Assembly: GCF_903166545.1 (NCBI RefSeq)
Contig: NZ_CAESCH010000001.1
Span: forward strand, 1,678,001-1,742,000
Source: Metabacillus schmidteae
Lineage (GTDB): Bacteria > Bacillota > Bacilli > Bacillales > Bacillaceae
Direction: 5' to 3'
DNA: 64,000 bases
Position numbers and translations under genes: made by a program. Of this stretch, positions 25,236 to 34,749 are shown piece by piece; position 1 is the stretch's first letter, and every line of letters begins with the position of its first letter. Under the pieces are notes generated by a model. The model ran no database searches. It was not told the origin of the DNA and saw only the letters and a list, made by a program, of their open reading frames with translations.

Positions 25236-26546
25236 TTAATTAATAGCACTTGTAACGAAAGCAACAGCTATAATGACTAATGAACAAAGAACAGTCCATT
25301 TAAATGCATAGCGTTGGAATTCGCCAATATCCTTTTTGACCATTCCTACTAGTAAAAGAGTTGATGCAACAAGCGGACTTAGGAAATGGACAGGTTGACC
25401 TAATACGGATGCTCTGGCGATTTCTAATGGACTTACCCCATAAGCTGCTCCTGCTTCAGCTAGAATTGGCAAAACTCCAAAGTAATAAGCATCGTTTGAT
25501 AAAACGAAAGTAAATGGCATACTTGTTAGTGCAACGACAAGAGGGAAAAATGAGCCTACAGATTCGGGAATAATTGATACTAATGCATTTGAAATGGCAT
25601 CGACCATTTTTGTTCCCGAAAAAATTCCGGAGAAGATACCAGCTGCAAATACTAATATAACAACAGTTAAAGCATTTCCGGCGTGTGATAGTATTCGTTC
25701 TTTTTGCTCTTCTAAAGTTGGATAGTTAATCATGGCAGCGATTACAAATCCAATTAGAAATAGAATAGGAGCTGAAATTAACCCCATTACCAATACGGTC
25801 ATAATTGCTAAAACTAAAATGAAGTTTACCCATCTCAATTTTGGTCGTTTCATCGTATCTTGAACTGAAAAAGCTGCTGCAGCTTCACTTAATTGTAAAG
25901 ATTGTTGTGGTATTTCTTCTACATTAATAATACCAATTCTCGCCCGTTCTTTTCTTCCAAGAACAAAGGCGATGAAAAGTATACATCCCATCCCGGATAA
26001 CATTGTCGGCAAAAGTGGCAGGAAAAATTCATTAGCATCAAGACCTAAAGAGGCAATTGCCCTTGTAGCCGGTCCGCCCCAAGGAGTCATACCACTCATT
26101 ATACTGACAGAAAGCAAAGAAATTGTTGCGAGAACAAGTGTGTTCATACCAATTCGAAGATAAAGAGCTAACATTGCAGAAATAGTAATCATATGGGTAG
26201 TTGTTCCATCGCCATCAAGTGCGACAGTCATCGCAATTATTGCAGTACCAATTGCTATTTTTACCGGATCTCCTTTGACGAATTTCATCATAGTATTGAT
26301 CAGTGGATCAAATAAGCCTGCGTCTATTAAAATTCCGAAAAACAATATAGCAAACAGTAGTAATGCAGCTGAAGGAGCAACTTCTTTTAAACCATCAAGC
26401 ATCATATCTCCAAGCTCTAGTCCAAATCCACCAATTACTGCAAAAATGATAGGTACAATGACTAAAGCAGTAACAGGTGATAGTTTTTTCGCCATGATCA
26501 AATAAGTAAAAACGACAACCATTGAAATTCCTAAAAAAGTAAGAAT
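25236..26546 (-). CDS. CitMHS-family metal-citrate/tricarboxylate:H+ symporter, probable ATT start
   Basis: A 12-segment secondary transporter of the CitMHS family (B. subtilis CitM, CitH), with TVALDGDGTTTHMITISAML, SGMTPWGGPATRAIASLG and FVLSNDAYYFGVLPILAEAGA. The first ATG (26522) has no ribosome-binding site and would cut the first membrane helix. Eight codons upstream, an ATT lies 8 nt after the GGAGG core of GGGAGGGG, and the resulting N-terminus aligns without gaps to my recollection of CitM (position of LGF, VF, LIM and K at equal spacing). A rare ATT initiation is therefore proposed, giving 436 residues. It likely imports the tricarboxylate used by the TcuA/PrpF-like enzymes. Confidence 0.88.
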   Translation of the reverse strand: MLTFLGISMVVVFTYLIMAKKLSPVTALVIVPIIFAVIGGFGLELGDMMLDGLKEVAPSAALLLFAILFFGILIDAGLFDPLINTMMKFVKGDPVKIAIGTAIIAMTVALDGDGTTTHMITISAMLALYLRIGMNTLVLATISLLSVSIMSGMTPWGGPATRAIASLGLDANEFFLPLLPTMLSGMGCILFIAFVLGRKERARIGIINVEEIPQQSLQLSEAAAAFSVQDTMKRPKLRWVNFILVLAIMTVLVMGLISAPILFLIGFVIAAMINYPTLEEQKERILSHAGNALTVVILVFAAGIFSGIFSGTKMVDAISNALVSIIPESVGSFFPLVVALTSMPFTFVLSNDAYYFGVLPILAEAGAAYGVSPLEIARASVLGQPVHFLSPLVASTLLLVGMVKKDIGEFQRYAFKWTVLCSLVIIAVAFVTSAIN

Positions 26547-26810
26547 TATAATCCCCTCCCGAAAAGAAATCGCTTACAATTAGTTCGAAACCGTTAATTC
26601 ATTAACTTCTCTTTACATTAGCAAAGAGAAATAATATTTCGTGTTTTTAGAATATTACACTAAGATAAATAAGTAAAATATATAATTTTTATCATTTTTA
26701 TAAAAAAAAACTTATAATCTAGAAAATTAGATATCTATCGCCAAGCAAGATTATTGTATTTTGGGAATTTATCTTAATGATGAAAAATTGAAGATTATTA
26801 TCCCATTTCC

Positions 26811-26964
26811 TAAGGTGAAGTTTAACTTCCACTTTAAGATTCGAGTGAAACAAAAGTGGAAGTTAAATGCGGTGAAGATCTGACTAAGATCAGGAGTAAA
26901 GTTTTTATGTGATAAGTTTCTCTAACCATCAGTGAGGATAAGGAAAAATCCCAATGATAGATGG
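26811..26964 (+). repeat. Two-hairpin structured intergenic element, copy 2
   Basis: Plus strand: hairpin A' with perfect 15-bp arms TTTAACTTCCACTTT (26821-26835) and AAAGTGGAAGTTAAA (26853-26867), the block GTGAAGATCTGACTAAGA (26872-26889), then hairpin B' from ACCATCAGTGAGGAT to ATCCCAATGAT (26925-26964). The same arrangement occurs at 22081-22267 on the other strand. The remaining 26561-26810 is AT-rich with no gene or motif I can name; the CitMHS promoter must lie there. Confidence 0.6.
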
Positions 26965-26973
26965 TTCATTTAA

Positions 26974-27837
26974 CTAAATAGCTGGGTCTTTTAATAAAAA
27001 ATCAATGAAATTTTTAACTGTGGAAAGCTTTAATGCATCTTGATTATACATTAACCATGTAGATCGAAATACAGGTTCATCATTTTTATAGGATAATTCG
27101 TGGATCTGCAAGTTATCTGAAGGCTGAAGACAAATATTCGGTACGATAGCAATACCTAAGTCATTTTTAACCATTTCTTTGCATGTTTCTAGTCGGTCTG
27201 TTTCCATCATTATGAATGGAGGTTCCGAAAATCTATCATGCCACCATCCATTAATTAGGGCTTTTAGTGAACTATCTGTTTTATAATTAATGAGTGGAAG
27301 CTTTGGTAAGTTTTCCAGATCGATCTCTTTTTTAGAAATCAAACAAAGTTTTTCTTTATGTAACAGTGCTTTTTTTCCATACCATTCGTAATTTCCGCGT
27401 AATATTCCTAATTGTACAGTAGCAGAATTAAGAGAGTTTAAAATATCAGTGCTCCAACCTGTCGTAATATTAAATTGAACATTTGGAAATTCTGTTGAAA
27501 ACTTCTTTAATATTTTCGGGAGCCGATATTGAGCAAAGTTACTTGAAACTCCTAACCTTAATGTTCCTCTTACTTCACTTTGCATATCTATCATAAAGTC
27601 CTTCGTTTTTTGCAATTTTTTAATCATTTCCTCGGAATACTCAACTAAATGTAAGCCTTCTGAAGTAAACTCAATGCCTCCTTTTATTTTAAAAAATAAC
27701 CTTGTGCCAAACTCCTTTTCTAAGTTTTTAAGTCTATATGTTAATGCTGGTTGCGAAATATATAAACGTTCTGATGCTCGGCTAATATTTTTCTCTTGAT
27801 ATAGTACGAGGATAGCATTCCAATCCTTTTCATCCAT
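26974..27837 (-). CDS. LysR-family regulator (tricarboxylate cluster, paralogue 2)
   Basis: A 287-residue LysR regulator with HTH MDEKDWNAILVLYQEKNISR and LYISQPALTYRLKNLEKEFG and a C-terminal effector domain. It resembles the regulator at 22303-23166 along its whole length. The start is the second ATG (27837), which gives the same MDE-DW start as the paralogue and a 9-nt spacing from GGAG; the first ATG (27846) abuts the GGAG. It is divergent from the PrpF-like gene, so the 150-bp gap probably has its operator. Confidence 0.87.
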   Translation of the reverse strand: MDEKDWNAILVLYQEKNISRASERLYISQPALTYRLKNLEKEFGTRLFFKIKGGIEFTSEGLHLVEYSEEMIKKLQKTKDFMIDMQSEVRGTLRLGVSSNFAQYRLPKILKKFSTEFPNVQFNITTGWSTDILNSLNSATVQLGILRGNYEWYGKKALLHKEKLCLISKKEIDLENLPKLPLINYKTDSSLKALINGWWHDRFSEPPFIMMETDRLETCKEMVKNDLGIAIVPNICLQPSDNLQIHELSYKNDEPVFRSTWLMYNQDALKLSTVKNFIDFLLKDPAI

Positions 27838-27985
27838 ATGACTCATCTCCTATCAATTGATTATAAGTTTTTTTTTGCGTTTTTTAAATAAAATATCTAT
27901 TTTACTTATGATATAACATATCATACTATATTTTTAAAAGCACCGGTACTTTTTAAAAAGTGAATAAGAAAAGGTGGTTATTTAG

Positions 27986-29113
27986 ATGAGAGTGCCTGTT
28001 GTTGTTATGCGTGGAGGAACAAGTAAAGGCGTATTTCTTAATTATGATCATATGCCGGCAGATCGTTTGCTTTGGGATGAGTTTATATTGGATATAATGG
28101 GAAGTCCGGATCGCAGACAGATTGACGGTCTTGGTGGGGCAAATTCATTAACAAGTAAAGTAGCTATTATTAAAAAGTCGAATCTGAAAGAGATCGATGT
28201 AGAATATACCTTTGCTCAAGTGAGTGTTGAAAATCAATTAGTTGATTTTAAAGGAAACTGCGGAAATATTTCTTCTGCAGTAGGTCCCTATGCTATTGAA
28301 CAAGGTCTAGTCCCCGCAATTGAACCTATTACAACTGTAAGGATATTTAATACAAATACTCAAAAGGTGATTATTGCTGAAGTAGAGGTTGAAAACGGTC
28401 AAGTAAAAACCGATGGAATGTGTTCAATCCCTGGAGTTCCAGGAACAGGCTCCCCGATCTATCTTTCATTCACGAACGCAGAAGGTGCGGTAACTGGCAA
28501 ATTGTTTCCAACCGGGAACGCTATAGATGTTATACGGACACCTTTCGGACCAGTAAACATATCTATTATCGATGTGGCGAACCCATTAGTGTTTGTTCAT
28601 GCCAGTGATGTTGGTCTTACGGGAAATGAATTACCTGATCAACTAACAGAAGAAAAGTTAATAGAATTAGAAATTATTAGATCTATTGCAGCCGAGATGT
28701 GTCAATTTTCAAAAAAAGAAGAAGCAACAAAAAAATCACCTGCTGTCCCGAAAATGACGATAATAGCTCAGCCAATGGATTATATTGATGTAACAGGGGT
28801 CGAAAGAAAAGCTGCAGATATGGACTGTACAATAAGAATGATGTCAATGCAAAAACCACATCAAGCACTAGCAATAACAGGTGCCATTTGTACAACTGCA
28901 GGAGCTTTTTTGAAAGGTACAATCTTATCAGAGATTGTAAATGTGAATCAACAAGTTGTTAGATTAGGTCATCCTGCTGGGATCATGGAAACCAAGGTAG
29001 ATTTTATTGCTGGAAACATTGGTGCAATCAAGGTTGTTCGTACAGCGCGTATGATATTGGAAGGGTATGTATATACAAAGAAAAATTACGAATTTACCTC
29101 AAAGTTGGCGTAA
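27986..29113 (+). CDS. PrpF-like isomerase (aconitate/methylaconitate/oxalomesaconate isomerase family)
   Basis: A 375-residue member of the PrpF family (diaminopimelate-epimerase fold). The N-terminus VPVVVMRGGTSKGVFLNYDHMP and GSPDRRQIDGLGGANSLTSK are family signatures; FKGNCGNISSAVGPYAIEQG contains the catalytic Cys equivalent. Members shift a double bond or configuration in aconitate-like acids (2-methylaconitate, 4-oxalomesaconate). With TcuA, CitMHS and LysR nearby, an aconitate isomerase role is the best inference. An AAAGGTGG site precedes the ATG. Confidence 0.85.
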   Translation: MRVPVVVMRGGTSKGVFLNYDHMPADRLLWDEFILDIMGSPDRRQIDGLGGANSLTSKVAIIKKSNLKEIDVEYTFAQVSVENQLVDFKGNCGNISSAVGPYAIEQGLVPAIEPITTVRIFNTNTQKVIIAEVEVENGQVKTDGMCSIPGVPGTGSPIYLSFTNAEGAVTGKLFPTGNAIDVIRTPFGPVNISIIDVANPLVFVHASDVGLTGNELPDQLTEEKLIELEIIRSIAAEMCQFSKKEEATKKSPAVPKMTIIAQPMDYIDVTGVERKAADMDCTIRMMSMQKPHQALAITGAICTTAGAFLKGTILSEIVNVNQQVVRLGHPAGIMETKVDFIAGNIGAIKVVRTARMILEGYVYTKKNYEFTSKLA

Positions 29114-29206
29114 ATTCTGCCAATTAATAATAGAAACGAAAAGAATTGAAATGGAAATGATTTTCGGATTAGAGAAATATTAAGGATATAGCTGGAGGTA
29201 CTATTC

Positions 29207-29353
29207 ATGTGGGTAATTACGGTCTTTTTAAATGAAAGTATGAAAATGTACGAATATGAGTCAGAAAAAGAAGCGAGACAAGCTATTAGAAATTTAAAAG
29301 GCAACAAGTTTCTGTCTGAAATTGTTTATGATCTTGACTGTTGTTATGTTTAA
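29207..29353 (+). CDS. Small conserved-looking ORF, 48 residues
   Basis: I do not recognise it. A GGAGG site 7 nt before the ATG and a compact beta-helix-like composition (WVITVFLNESMKMYEYESE, then KEARQAIRNLKGNKFLSE) support a real short protein. It has no membrane segment. It lies downstream of the PrpF-like gene and before a strong terminator, so it is probably expressed, alone or with prpF. Confidence 0.55.
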   Translation: MWVITVFLNESMKMYEYESEKEARQAIRNLKGNKFLSEIVYDLDCCYV

Positions 29354-29427
29354 TCTTAAGGATTATTATGGGGAAAACGCGTATGAGAAGTTGTTGAAAA
29401 TGGATTGGAAATAAGAAAAATACTTTT

Positions 29428-29470
29428 AAAAGGGGTTCGGAATGTAAAACATTCCGAACCCCTTTTGTCG
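29428..29470 (+). terminator. Strong terminator, 17-bp perfect stem
   Basis: AAAAGGGGTTCGGAATG and CATTCCGAACCCCTTTT form a perfect stem with a 5-nt loop, ending in T. The flanking AAAA makes it usable in both directions. Confidence 0.9.
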
Positions 29471-29655
29471 ACAATATGAGCAGCACCGTACCTATAAATG
29501 TGCTTTCTTTACTTTAAATATAAATAGAAAGGAGAATCATGTAGTCATATTCATTACATATAAAAGTTAATAATTGTTACCGTTTTCAAAAGAGAATACC
29601 CATGATATGATATTACATAAAATATTAATAGAGAAAGATCAAGGGTGTTGGCAAA

Positions 29656-31398
29656 ATGAAAAGAAACCATAAAATATTTTCCTTTATAAAAAAGCTAACA
29701 TTAAAAAAAAGAATAGTCATTATTTTTGCAATGGGGACTCTAATTCCCTTTATTTGTACTGCCTTTATCTCATATAATGCCATGACATCAATTCTAAATA
29801 GTAAAGTAGAAGCAGGAGTTAAAAATAATCTAAAAAGTGTTACGCAATCCCTTGAAAATACAATTAGTAATATAAATCATGTATCCCAGCAGCTTGCTAT
29901 TCCGGGCAGTGTGGGGGTGAAATTAGATTCATATTTCTATTCTGAAGAACCTTACCAGCGTGCAAAGCTCTATCAAGATATAAAAACAGAGATAAACGAG
30001 ATTACCTTTACTAATCCAGGCATTGGGTTAACCATGTATTATTTAGCTGATGAAAACAAGTATCTCTTTAACACCTATGGAGTTAAAGGTGATTTTTCTG
30101 TAAAGGAATTACCAATGCTTATTGACAACTATAAGATTACAAATTATGGTCCGCATATTAGCAATCAACCTTATAACGATAAATATGTTCTATCAGTTTG
30201 GAGAAAGGTCGATTTGTCATCTGAAAATGAAGTTTATGTGTATATCGAATCTAGTTTGGACCTTACAAAGAATATCTTACAAGGTAATCATACCGATCAA
30301 CAGAGTTATCTGATTTTAGATAATAAAGGGAAAATTTCTTATAGTGAGATGAATTCGCTTTTTATAGAAAAAACATATTTCAATGAAGGAGATCTTAATA
30401 GTGATTCAGGTTTATTATCAGATTACTACTGGTTTAAAGAAACGAGTGATCAAGGTTGGAGTGTTGTCTCATTAATACCCATTTCAGAATATAATAAAGA
30501 GAAGAATCAATGGATTGTCCAAATGATTTATTTATCCATTTTCTTTGGTATAGTTAGTCTTACCATTGCCTGGCTACTTTGGAAGATGGTATATAGACCA
30601 TTACAAAAATTTGATAAGGAGATAGGTGGGATGTTAAAAAGTGATTTTAAATATAACACCTCCTGGACCTTTATCCCTGAATTTGATCATTTATTAAGAC
30701 AGTTTCATAAAATGAAAAATCAAATATCAGAGTTATTTAAAGTAGTGGAACAGAAAGAAAAACGAAGAGCTGATTTAGAAGTTGAGAAGTTATTGTATCA
30801 AATCAACCCTCACTTTTTAATGAATACGCTAGATACTGCTAACTGGCTAGCTGTAATGAATAATCAGAAGGATATTAGTCAGCTAGTTTCTTCACTTAAT
30901 AGGTTGCTATATTATAATTTAGGAAAGGCTGGTCAATCGTCTACGATATTTGAAGAGTTAGATACGTTAAAAGAATACTTAGAAATCCAAAAGTTCAGGT
31001 ATGATTTTGAATTTGATGTTAGAGTTCAAACGGAGGATTCCTACTTACATATGCCTGTTCCACGATTTATTCTACAACCACTAGTTGAAAATGCTATTTA
31101 CCATGGACTTAGTGATGATGGATATATTTATATAGAAGTAACTAGAATAGAGGACAGAATACGAATAGGGGTTCATGATAATGGAGATGGAATCAAGGAA
31201 ACAGACATTCACAGAATATTAAATCAAAACCAAATTAAACAACAGAAAGCAGGGATGGGTATTGGAATAAACTATGTAAAAAGAATGTTGGAAAGCTATT
31301 ATGAAGGGGAAGCAGAGCTTGAGATTAACAGTATAGTAGGTGAGGGAACCAGTATAGTATTGACTCTGCCAGTTTTGGAGATGAAAATGGATGATTAA
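29656..31398 (+). CDS. YesM-type sensor histidine kinase
   Basis: A 580-residue membrane kinase: membrane segment about 22-42, an extracellular sensor domain (dCache-like) to about 285, a second membrane segment (about 292-312), HAMP region, then the His-kinase domain with the phosphorylated His in YQINPHFLMNTLDTANWLA and the ATPase domain with HDNGDGI and GMGIGINYVKRMLE. It belongs to the LytS/YesM family that controls polysaccharide-use genes. The response-regulator gene overlaps its end by 8 nt. It probably senses an extracellular sugar and drives the ABC-GH31 genes downstream. Confidence 0.9.
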   Translation: MKRNHKIFSFIKKLTLKKRIVIIFAMGTLIPFICTAFISYNAMTSILNSKVEAGVKNNLKSVTQSLENTISNINHVSQQLAIPGSVGVKLDSYFYSEEPYQRAKLYQDIKTEINEITFTNPGIGLTMYYLADENKYLFNTYGVKGDFSVKELPMLIDNYKITNYGPHISNQPYNDKYVLSVWRKVDLSSENEVYVYIESSLDLTKNILQGNHTDQQSYLILDNKGKISYSEMNSLFIEKTYFNEGDLNSDSGLLSDYYWFKETSDQGWSVVSLIPISEYNKEKNQWIVQMIYLSIFFGIVSLTIAWLLWKMVYRPLQKFDKEIGGMLKSDFKYNTSWTFIPEFDHLLRQFHKMKNQISELFKVVEQKEKRRADLEVEKLLYQINPHFLMNTLDTANWLAVMNNQKDISQLVSSLNRLLYYNLGKAGQSSTIFEELDTLKEYLEIQKFRYDFEFDVRVQTEDSYLHMPVPRFILQPLVENAIYHGLSDDGYIYIEVTRIEDRIRIGVHDNGDGIKETDIHRILNQNQIKQQKAGMGIGINYVKRMLESYYEGEAELEINSIVGEGTSIVLTLPVLEMKMDD

Positions 31399-32791
31399 AG
31401 TGCTTATAGTTGATGACGATAAGATGGTCAGAAAAGGACTGATTACGACTATTCCCTGGGAAAAATATGGCATGATCATCATAGGTGAAGCGAAAAATGG
31501 TGAGAAGGCTTTGGATTTTATTGAGTCTAATGAAGTCGATTTACTAATAACTGATTTGGCAATGCCTGTTATGTCAGGCTTAGAATTAATGAGGGTTGTT
31601 GGTGAAAAGCACCCCTATATATCAATGGTAGTGTTAACAATGCACCAGGATTTTGAGTATATTCAAGATGCTTTAAGGTTAGGAGCTATTGATTATATTG
31701 CAAAAATAGAGATGAGTAGTTTTGATGAAGCTTTAGAGAGGGTTGGAAATAAATTAGCCAATGGGAAAGGGAAACGAATAGTACAAGATTCCCCTGAAGA
31801 TTCAACCGTAGATTTTACCTTTGAGAGCTGTTTAGTCCTTATGACAACAGATGAAAAGATAGTTTGGAACGAAGATGAAATGAGTCTATTTGGTATAAAA
31901 TTACCAAGTAAACCTGATTTACTAAGTAAAAGTTTTTTAGTTTGGCAAACAAAAAAAGAGAGTGAAGAAAAACAATTATTAAATCTCCTAATGAAAATAA
32001 ATGTTCTTCAACATTATATGGTGTTAAAAGTAAGGGAGATTAAGAAAACAAGTAAACGTGAATTGGAAGAACTGTTGATTCAATATAATGAAAAACATTA
32101 TTTTTATGATTTCCATCCTCACAATAAAATCTTAACTACCTCCATTGGATTACTCACTAATAATTCAGATGCTAACGAGAAGAACATAAATAAAGTAAAA
32201 GAAAGAATGGTTTCTTTTAATTCTATACAAAAGCTAGATGAATTTAATAATGTATTACAAGAATTGAAAAACTTACATTTACCTACAACGAAGTTAATCA
32301 ATTTACTTTATTTTTTTGCTAATGAGTGGATAAAAATATGTAGTCCTATTCGTTCTAAAATCGAATTACCAGAAGGAATTCATTTCTGGTATGAAGTAGA
32401 AGAGTGGTTTCATACTGCAAGAAATATTATATGTGATTCAATGAGAAGCTCTCATTTCTCTACCGGAGTACAGGAAAGTTTAACAAGAGCAATAAGGATA
32501 ATACATGAAGAACTGGCTAATCCGGTTCATGCCTCAGATGTTGCTAAAAAAGTTAATATGAGTCGTAGTTATTTTAGCCAATGTTTTAAGGAGTTTGTAG
32601 GTATGACCTTTAATGAGTATGTTCGTCATGTTCGAATTGAAAAAGCAAAGGAATATTTGCTGCATACAACAAAAACAATAGCTTGGATTGCAGAAAACAC
32701 CGGATATACTGATGACAAATATTTTAGCCGAATTTTTCGTAAGGCAACAGGTGTCTTACCTAGTGAGTATAGAAGACAAGCATTAGGGTGA
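31391..32791 (+). CDS. YesN-type response regulator with AraC DNA-binding domain
   Basis: A 466-residue regulator: receiver domain with VLIVDDDKMVRKGL at the N-terminus, the phosphorylated Asp in LLITDLAMPVMSGLELM (about residue 56) and the conserved Lys after AIDYIAK; a long middle segment without clear family; and a C-terminal AraC HTH (ASDVAKKVNMSRSYFSQCFKEFVGMTFNEY, shown from about 380, then IAENTGYTDDKYFSRIFRK). It partners with the upstream kinase and probably activates the binding-protein gene 190 bp downstream. Confidence 0.9.
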   Translation: MIKVLIVDDDKMVRKGLITTIPWEKYGMIIIGEAKNGEKALDFIESNEVDLLITDLAMPVMSGLELMRVVGEKHPYISMVVLTMHQDFEYIQDALRLGAIDYIAKIEMSSFDEALERVGNKLANGKGKRIVQDSPEDSTVDFTFESCLVLMTTDEKIVWNEDEMSLFGIKLPSKPDLLSKSFLVWQTKKESEEKQLLNLLMKINVLQHYMVLKVREIKKTSKRELEELLIQYNEKHYFYDFHPHNKILTTSIGLLTNNSDANEKNINKVKERMVSFNSIQKLDEFNNVLQELKNLHLPTTKLINLLYFFANEWIKICSPIRSKIELPEGIHFWYEVEEWFHTARNIICDSMRSSHFSTGVQESLTRAIRIIHEELANPVHASDVAKKVNMSRSYFSQCFKEFVGMTFNEYVRHVRIEKAKEYLLHTTKTIAWIAENTGYTDDKYFSRIFRKATGVLPSEYRRQALG

Positions 32792-32892
32792 GGATTGTTC
32801 TTTGTAAGTGAGATAAATGTTTGATTATGTATATAATGCAGGGATAATCTGGAATACTCAAAGGAATTTCCGGTCATTTATCCCCAAAATAA

Positions 32893-32920
32893 GAAACCGC
32901 TTTCTATCATGGAAGCGGTT
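32893..32920 (+). promoter_or_regulatory. cre-like sequence within an 8-bp hairpin upstream of the sugar-binding protein
   Basis: AGAAACCGCTTTCT is cre-like at 12 of 14 positions. AACCGCTT (32895-32902) and AAGCGGTT (32913-32920) are perfect inverted repeats. The site could be CcpA control or a weak terminator of the two-component operon; no T-run follows. Confidence 0.35.
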
Positions 32921-32979
32921 ACATTTATGCTATATTATATTCGTAAGATCAATCGTAACAACTAAAAGGGGGAAGAAAC

Positions 32980-34677
32980 ATGCGCATGCGCTCAGTCAAA
33001 AAAGCTTTATTCATTTTGGTCGCACTTTTTCTACTATTCGTTACAGCATGTTCAAATTCATCGGAAGAAACTAGTAACAAGCTAGAAATTGATCCAAATA
33101 ATCCGCCAGATCCATTTGGTAAATATGAAGAAGAAGTAACAATCAGGATAGGTCAAGAAGTGGATCCAAGTGATAAAACGTTACCAGCAGAAGATACACC
33201 ATTAGATAATCAATATACCAGAAGTGTAAAGGAAAACCTTAATATTAATGTAGAACACCATTTTACTGCTGCTCCATCCAATTATGATCAGAAGGTTAGT
33301 TTGGCGATTGCTAGTAATGATCTGCCAGATGCCATGATTGTAGGACCGGTTGAATTAAGACAAATGTATGAAGCAGGGCAACTTGCAGATTTAACTGAAG
33401 TTTATGAACACTATGCATCTCCCGCAATAAAAAGGATTCTTGAGAGTACAGATGGTCTTGCGAAAGATAGTGTTACATTTGATGGGAAAATGATGGCGAT
33501 TCCGAGTGTACAATTACAAGCTGATGGAGTGCACTTATTATGGATACGTCAAGATTGGCTTGAGAAATTAGGGCTTGAAGCACCTAAGACAGTAGAAGAC
33601 TTAGAAAAAGTAGCAAAGGCATTTGCTGAACAAGATCCAGATGGAAATGGGAAAAAAGATACAATTGGTCTTTCAGGCCCTGATATTAACAATAAATTAT
33701 ATGCGAATTTCTTAGAATCTACAAATAATCTATATGGTTTTGATGGAATCTTTTCTGCCTATCATTCTTACCCTGGATATTGGTTAGAAGGAGAGGATGG
33801 TAAACCGGTATATGGTTCTACTCTTCCAGAGACAAAAGAGGCGTTAGCGAAGTTAAGAGATATGTATGCTAAAGGATTAATAGATCAAGAGATGGGTGTT
33901 CGAGAAGACTCCGGAGAATCTGTAATTAATGGTCAGTCTGGAATGTTTTTTGCACCATGGTGGATGCCTTATGGACCGATAACAGATGCTGTTACTAATA
34001 ACCCTGATGCAAACTGGCAAGCTTATGCTTTACCTCTTGATGCAGAAGGGAAATATACACCTCACATGAGTACGCCGTCAAGTCGCTTTGTTGTTGTTCG
34101 AAAGGATTACGAACACCCCGAAGCTGCTATGAAAATGTTAAATAATTTATTAGCTAATGAATCAACGTTTGATCCTAGTAAAGGAGGACCAGGCTTTTAT
34201 CCTCTAAGACTTGTTTTCGCTCCTTCAGATGAAACAGAATACTCTGTACAAGCAATAAGAGAAGTATTAGCAGGCAAGAAAACTCCTGATGATTATAAAG
34301 ATAAGCCTGAATATAAGCTGTTAGTTTCAGACTTAGAAAAGATTAAAAATGTTAAATTGGAGCCGTACGATCAGTTAGGTATTCAGCATTGGGATCCAAA
34401 TGCGGATTTAGGTACGTGGACACGTTCATATGCGTTAATGGTTGGTGGATCACCTCTTGTTGATCAAGAAATAAACGGAATTTATAGCCAAACTTATGCC
34501 CAAACAAAAACAATGGAAAGTAGATGGGTAAACCTGAAAAAGATGGAGGATGAAATCTTCCTGAAAATCGTAATGGGTGCCGAATCACTAGATGCTTTTG
34601 ATAAGTTCGTAGAGGACTGGAAAAAACAAGGTGGAGATCAAATTACGAATGAAGTAGCAGAAGTAATGAAAAAGTAA
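32980..34677 (+). CDS. LplA-type extracellular sugar-binding lipoprotein
   Basis: A 565-residue solute-binding lipoprotein. The signal peptide ends in a lipobox LFVTACSNSSEE with Cys at residue 24. The large size and the segments VEHHFTAAPSNYDQKVSLAIASNDLPD (about 88-114) and GQSGMFFAPWWMPYGPI fit the LplA/YtcQ family, which feeds CarB-type sugar permeases and needs a separate ATPase (MsmX-like) encoded elsewhere. The ATG follows AAGGGGGAAG. Its position after the YesM/YesN pair and before permeases and GH31 suggests binding of an oligosaccharide. Confidence 0.9.
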   Translation: MRMRSVKKALFILVALFLLFVTACSNSSEETSNKLEIDPNNPPDPFGKYEEEVTIRIGQEVDPSDKTLPAEDTPLDNQYTRSVKENLNINVEHHFTAAPSNYDQKVSLAIASNDLPDAMIVGPVELRQMYEAGQLADLTEVYEHYASPAIKRILESTDGLAKDSVTFDGKMMAIPSVQLQADGVHLLWIRQDWLEKLGLEAPKTVEDLEKVAKAFAEQDPDGNGKKDTIGLSGPDINNKLYANFLESTNNLYGFDGIFSAYHSYPGYWLEGEDGKPVYGSTLPETKEALAKLRDMYAKGLIDQEMGVREDSGESVINGQSGMFFAPWWMPYGPITDAVTNNPDANWQAYALPLDAEGKYTPHMSTPSSRFVVVRKDYEHPEAAMKMLNNLLANESTFDPSKGGPGFYPLRLVFAPSDETEYSVQAIREVLAGKKTPDDYKDKPEYKLLVSDLEKIKNVKLEPYDQLGIQHWDPNADLGTWTRSYALMVGGSPLVDQEINGIYSQTYAQTKTMESRWVNLKKMEDEIFLKIVMGAESLDAFDKFVEDWKKQGGDQITNEVAEVMKK

Positions 34678-34687
34678 TTCTTAATAC

Positions 34688-34713
34688 AGCGTCGGATTAT
34701 CTCCGGCGCTTTC
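34688..34713 (+). terminator. Attenuator-like hairpin between binding protein and permease genes
   Basis: AGCGTCGG pairs with CCGGCGCT (one G-T pair), followed by TTT. This is typical of partial termination giving more binding protein than permease. Confidence 0.6.
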
Positions 34714-34749
34714 TATTAATCTAATCGTTTTGTAAGGAGGGGAATGAAA

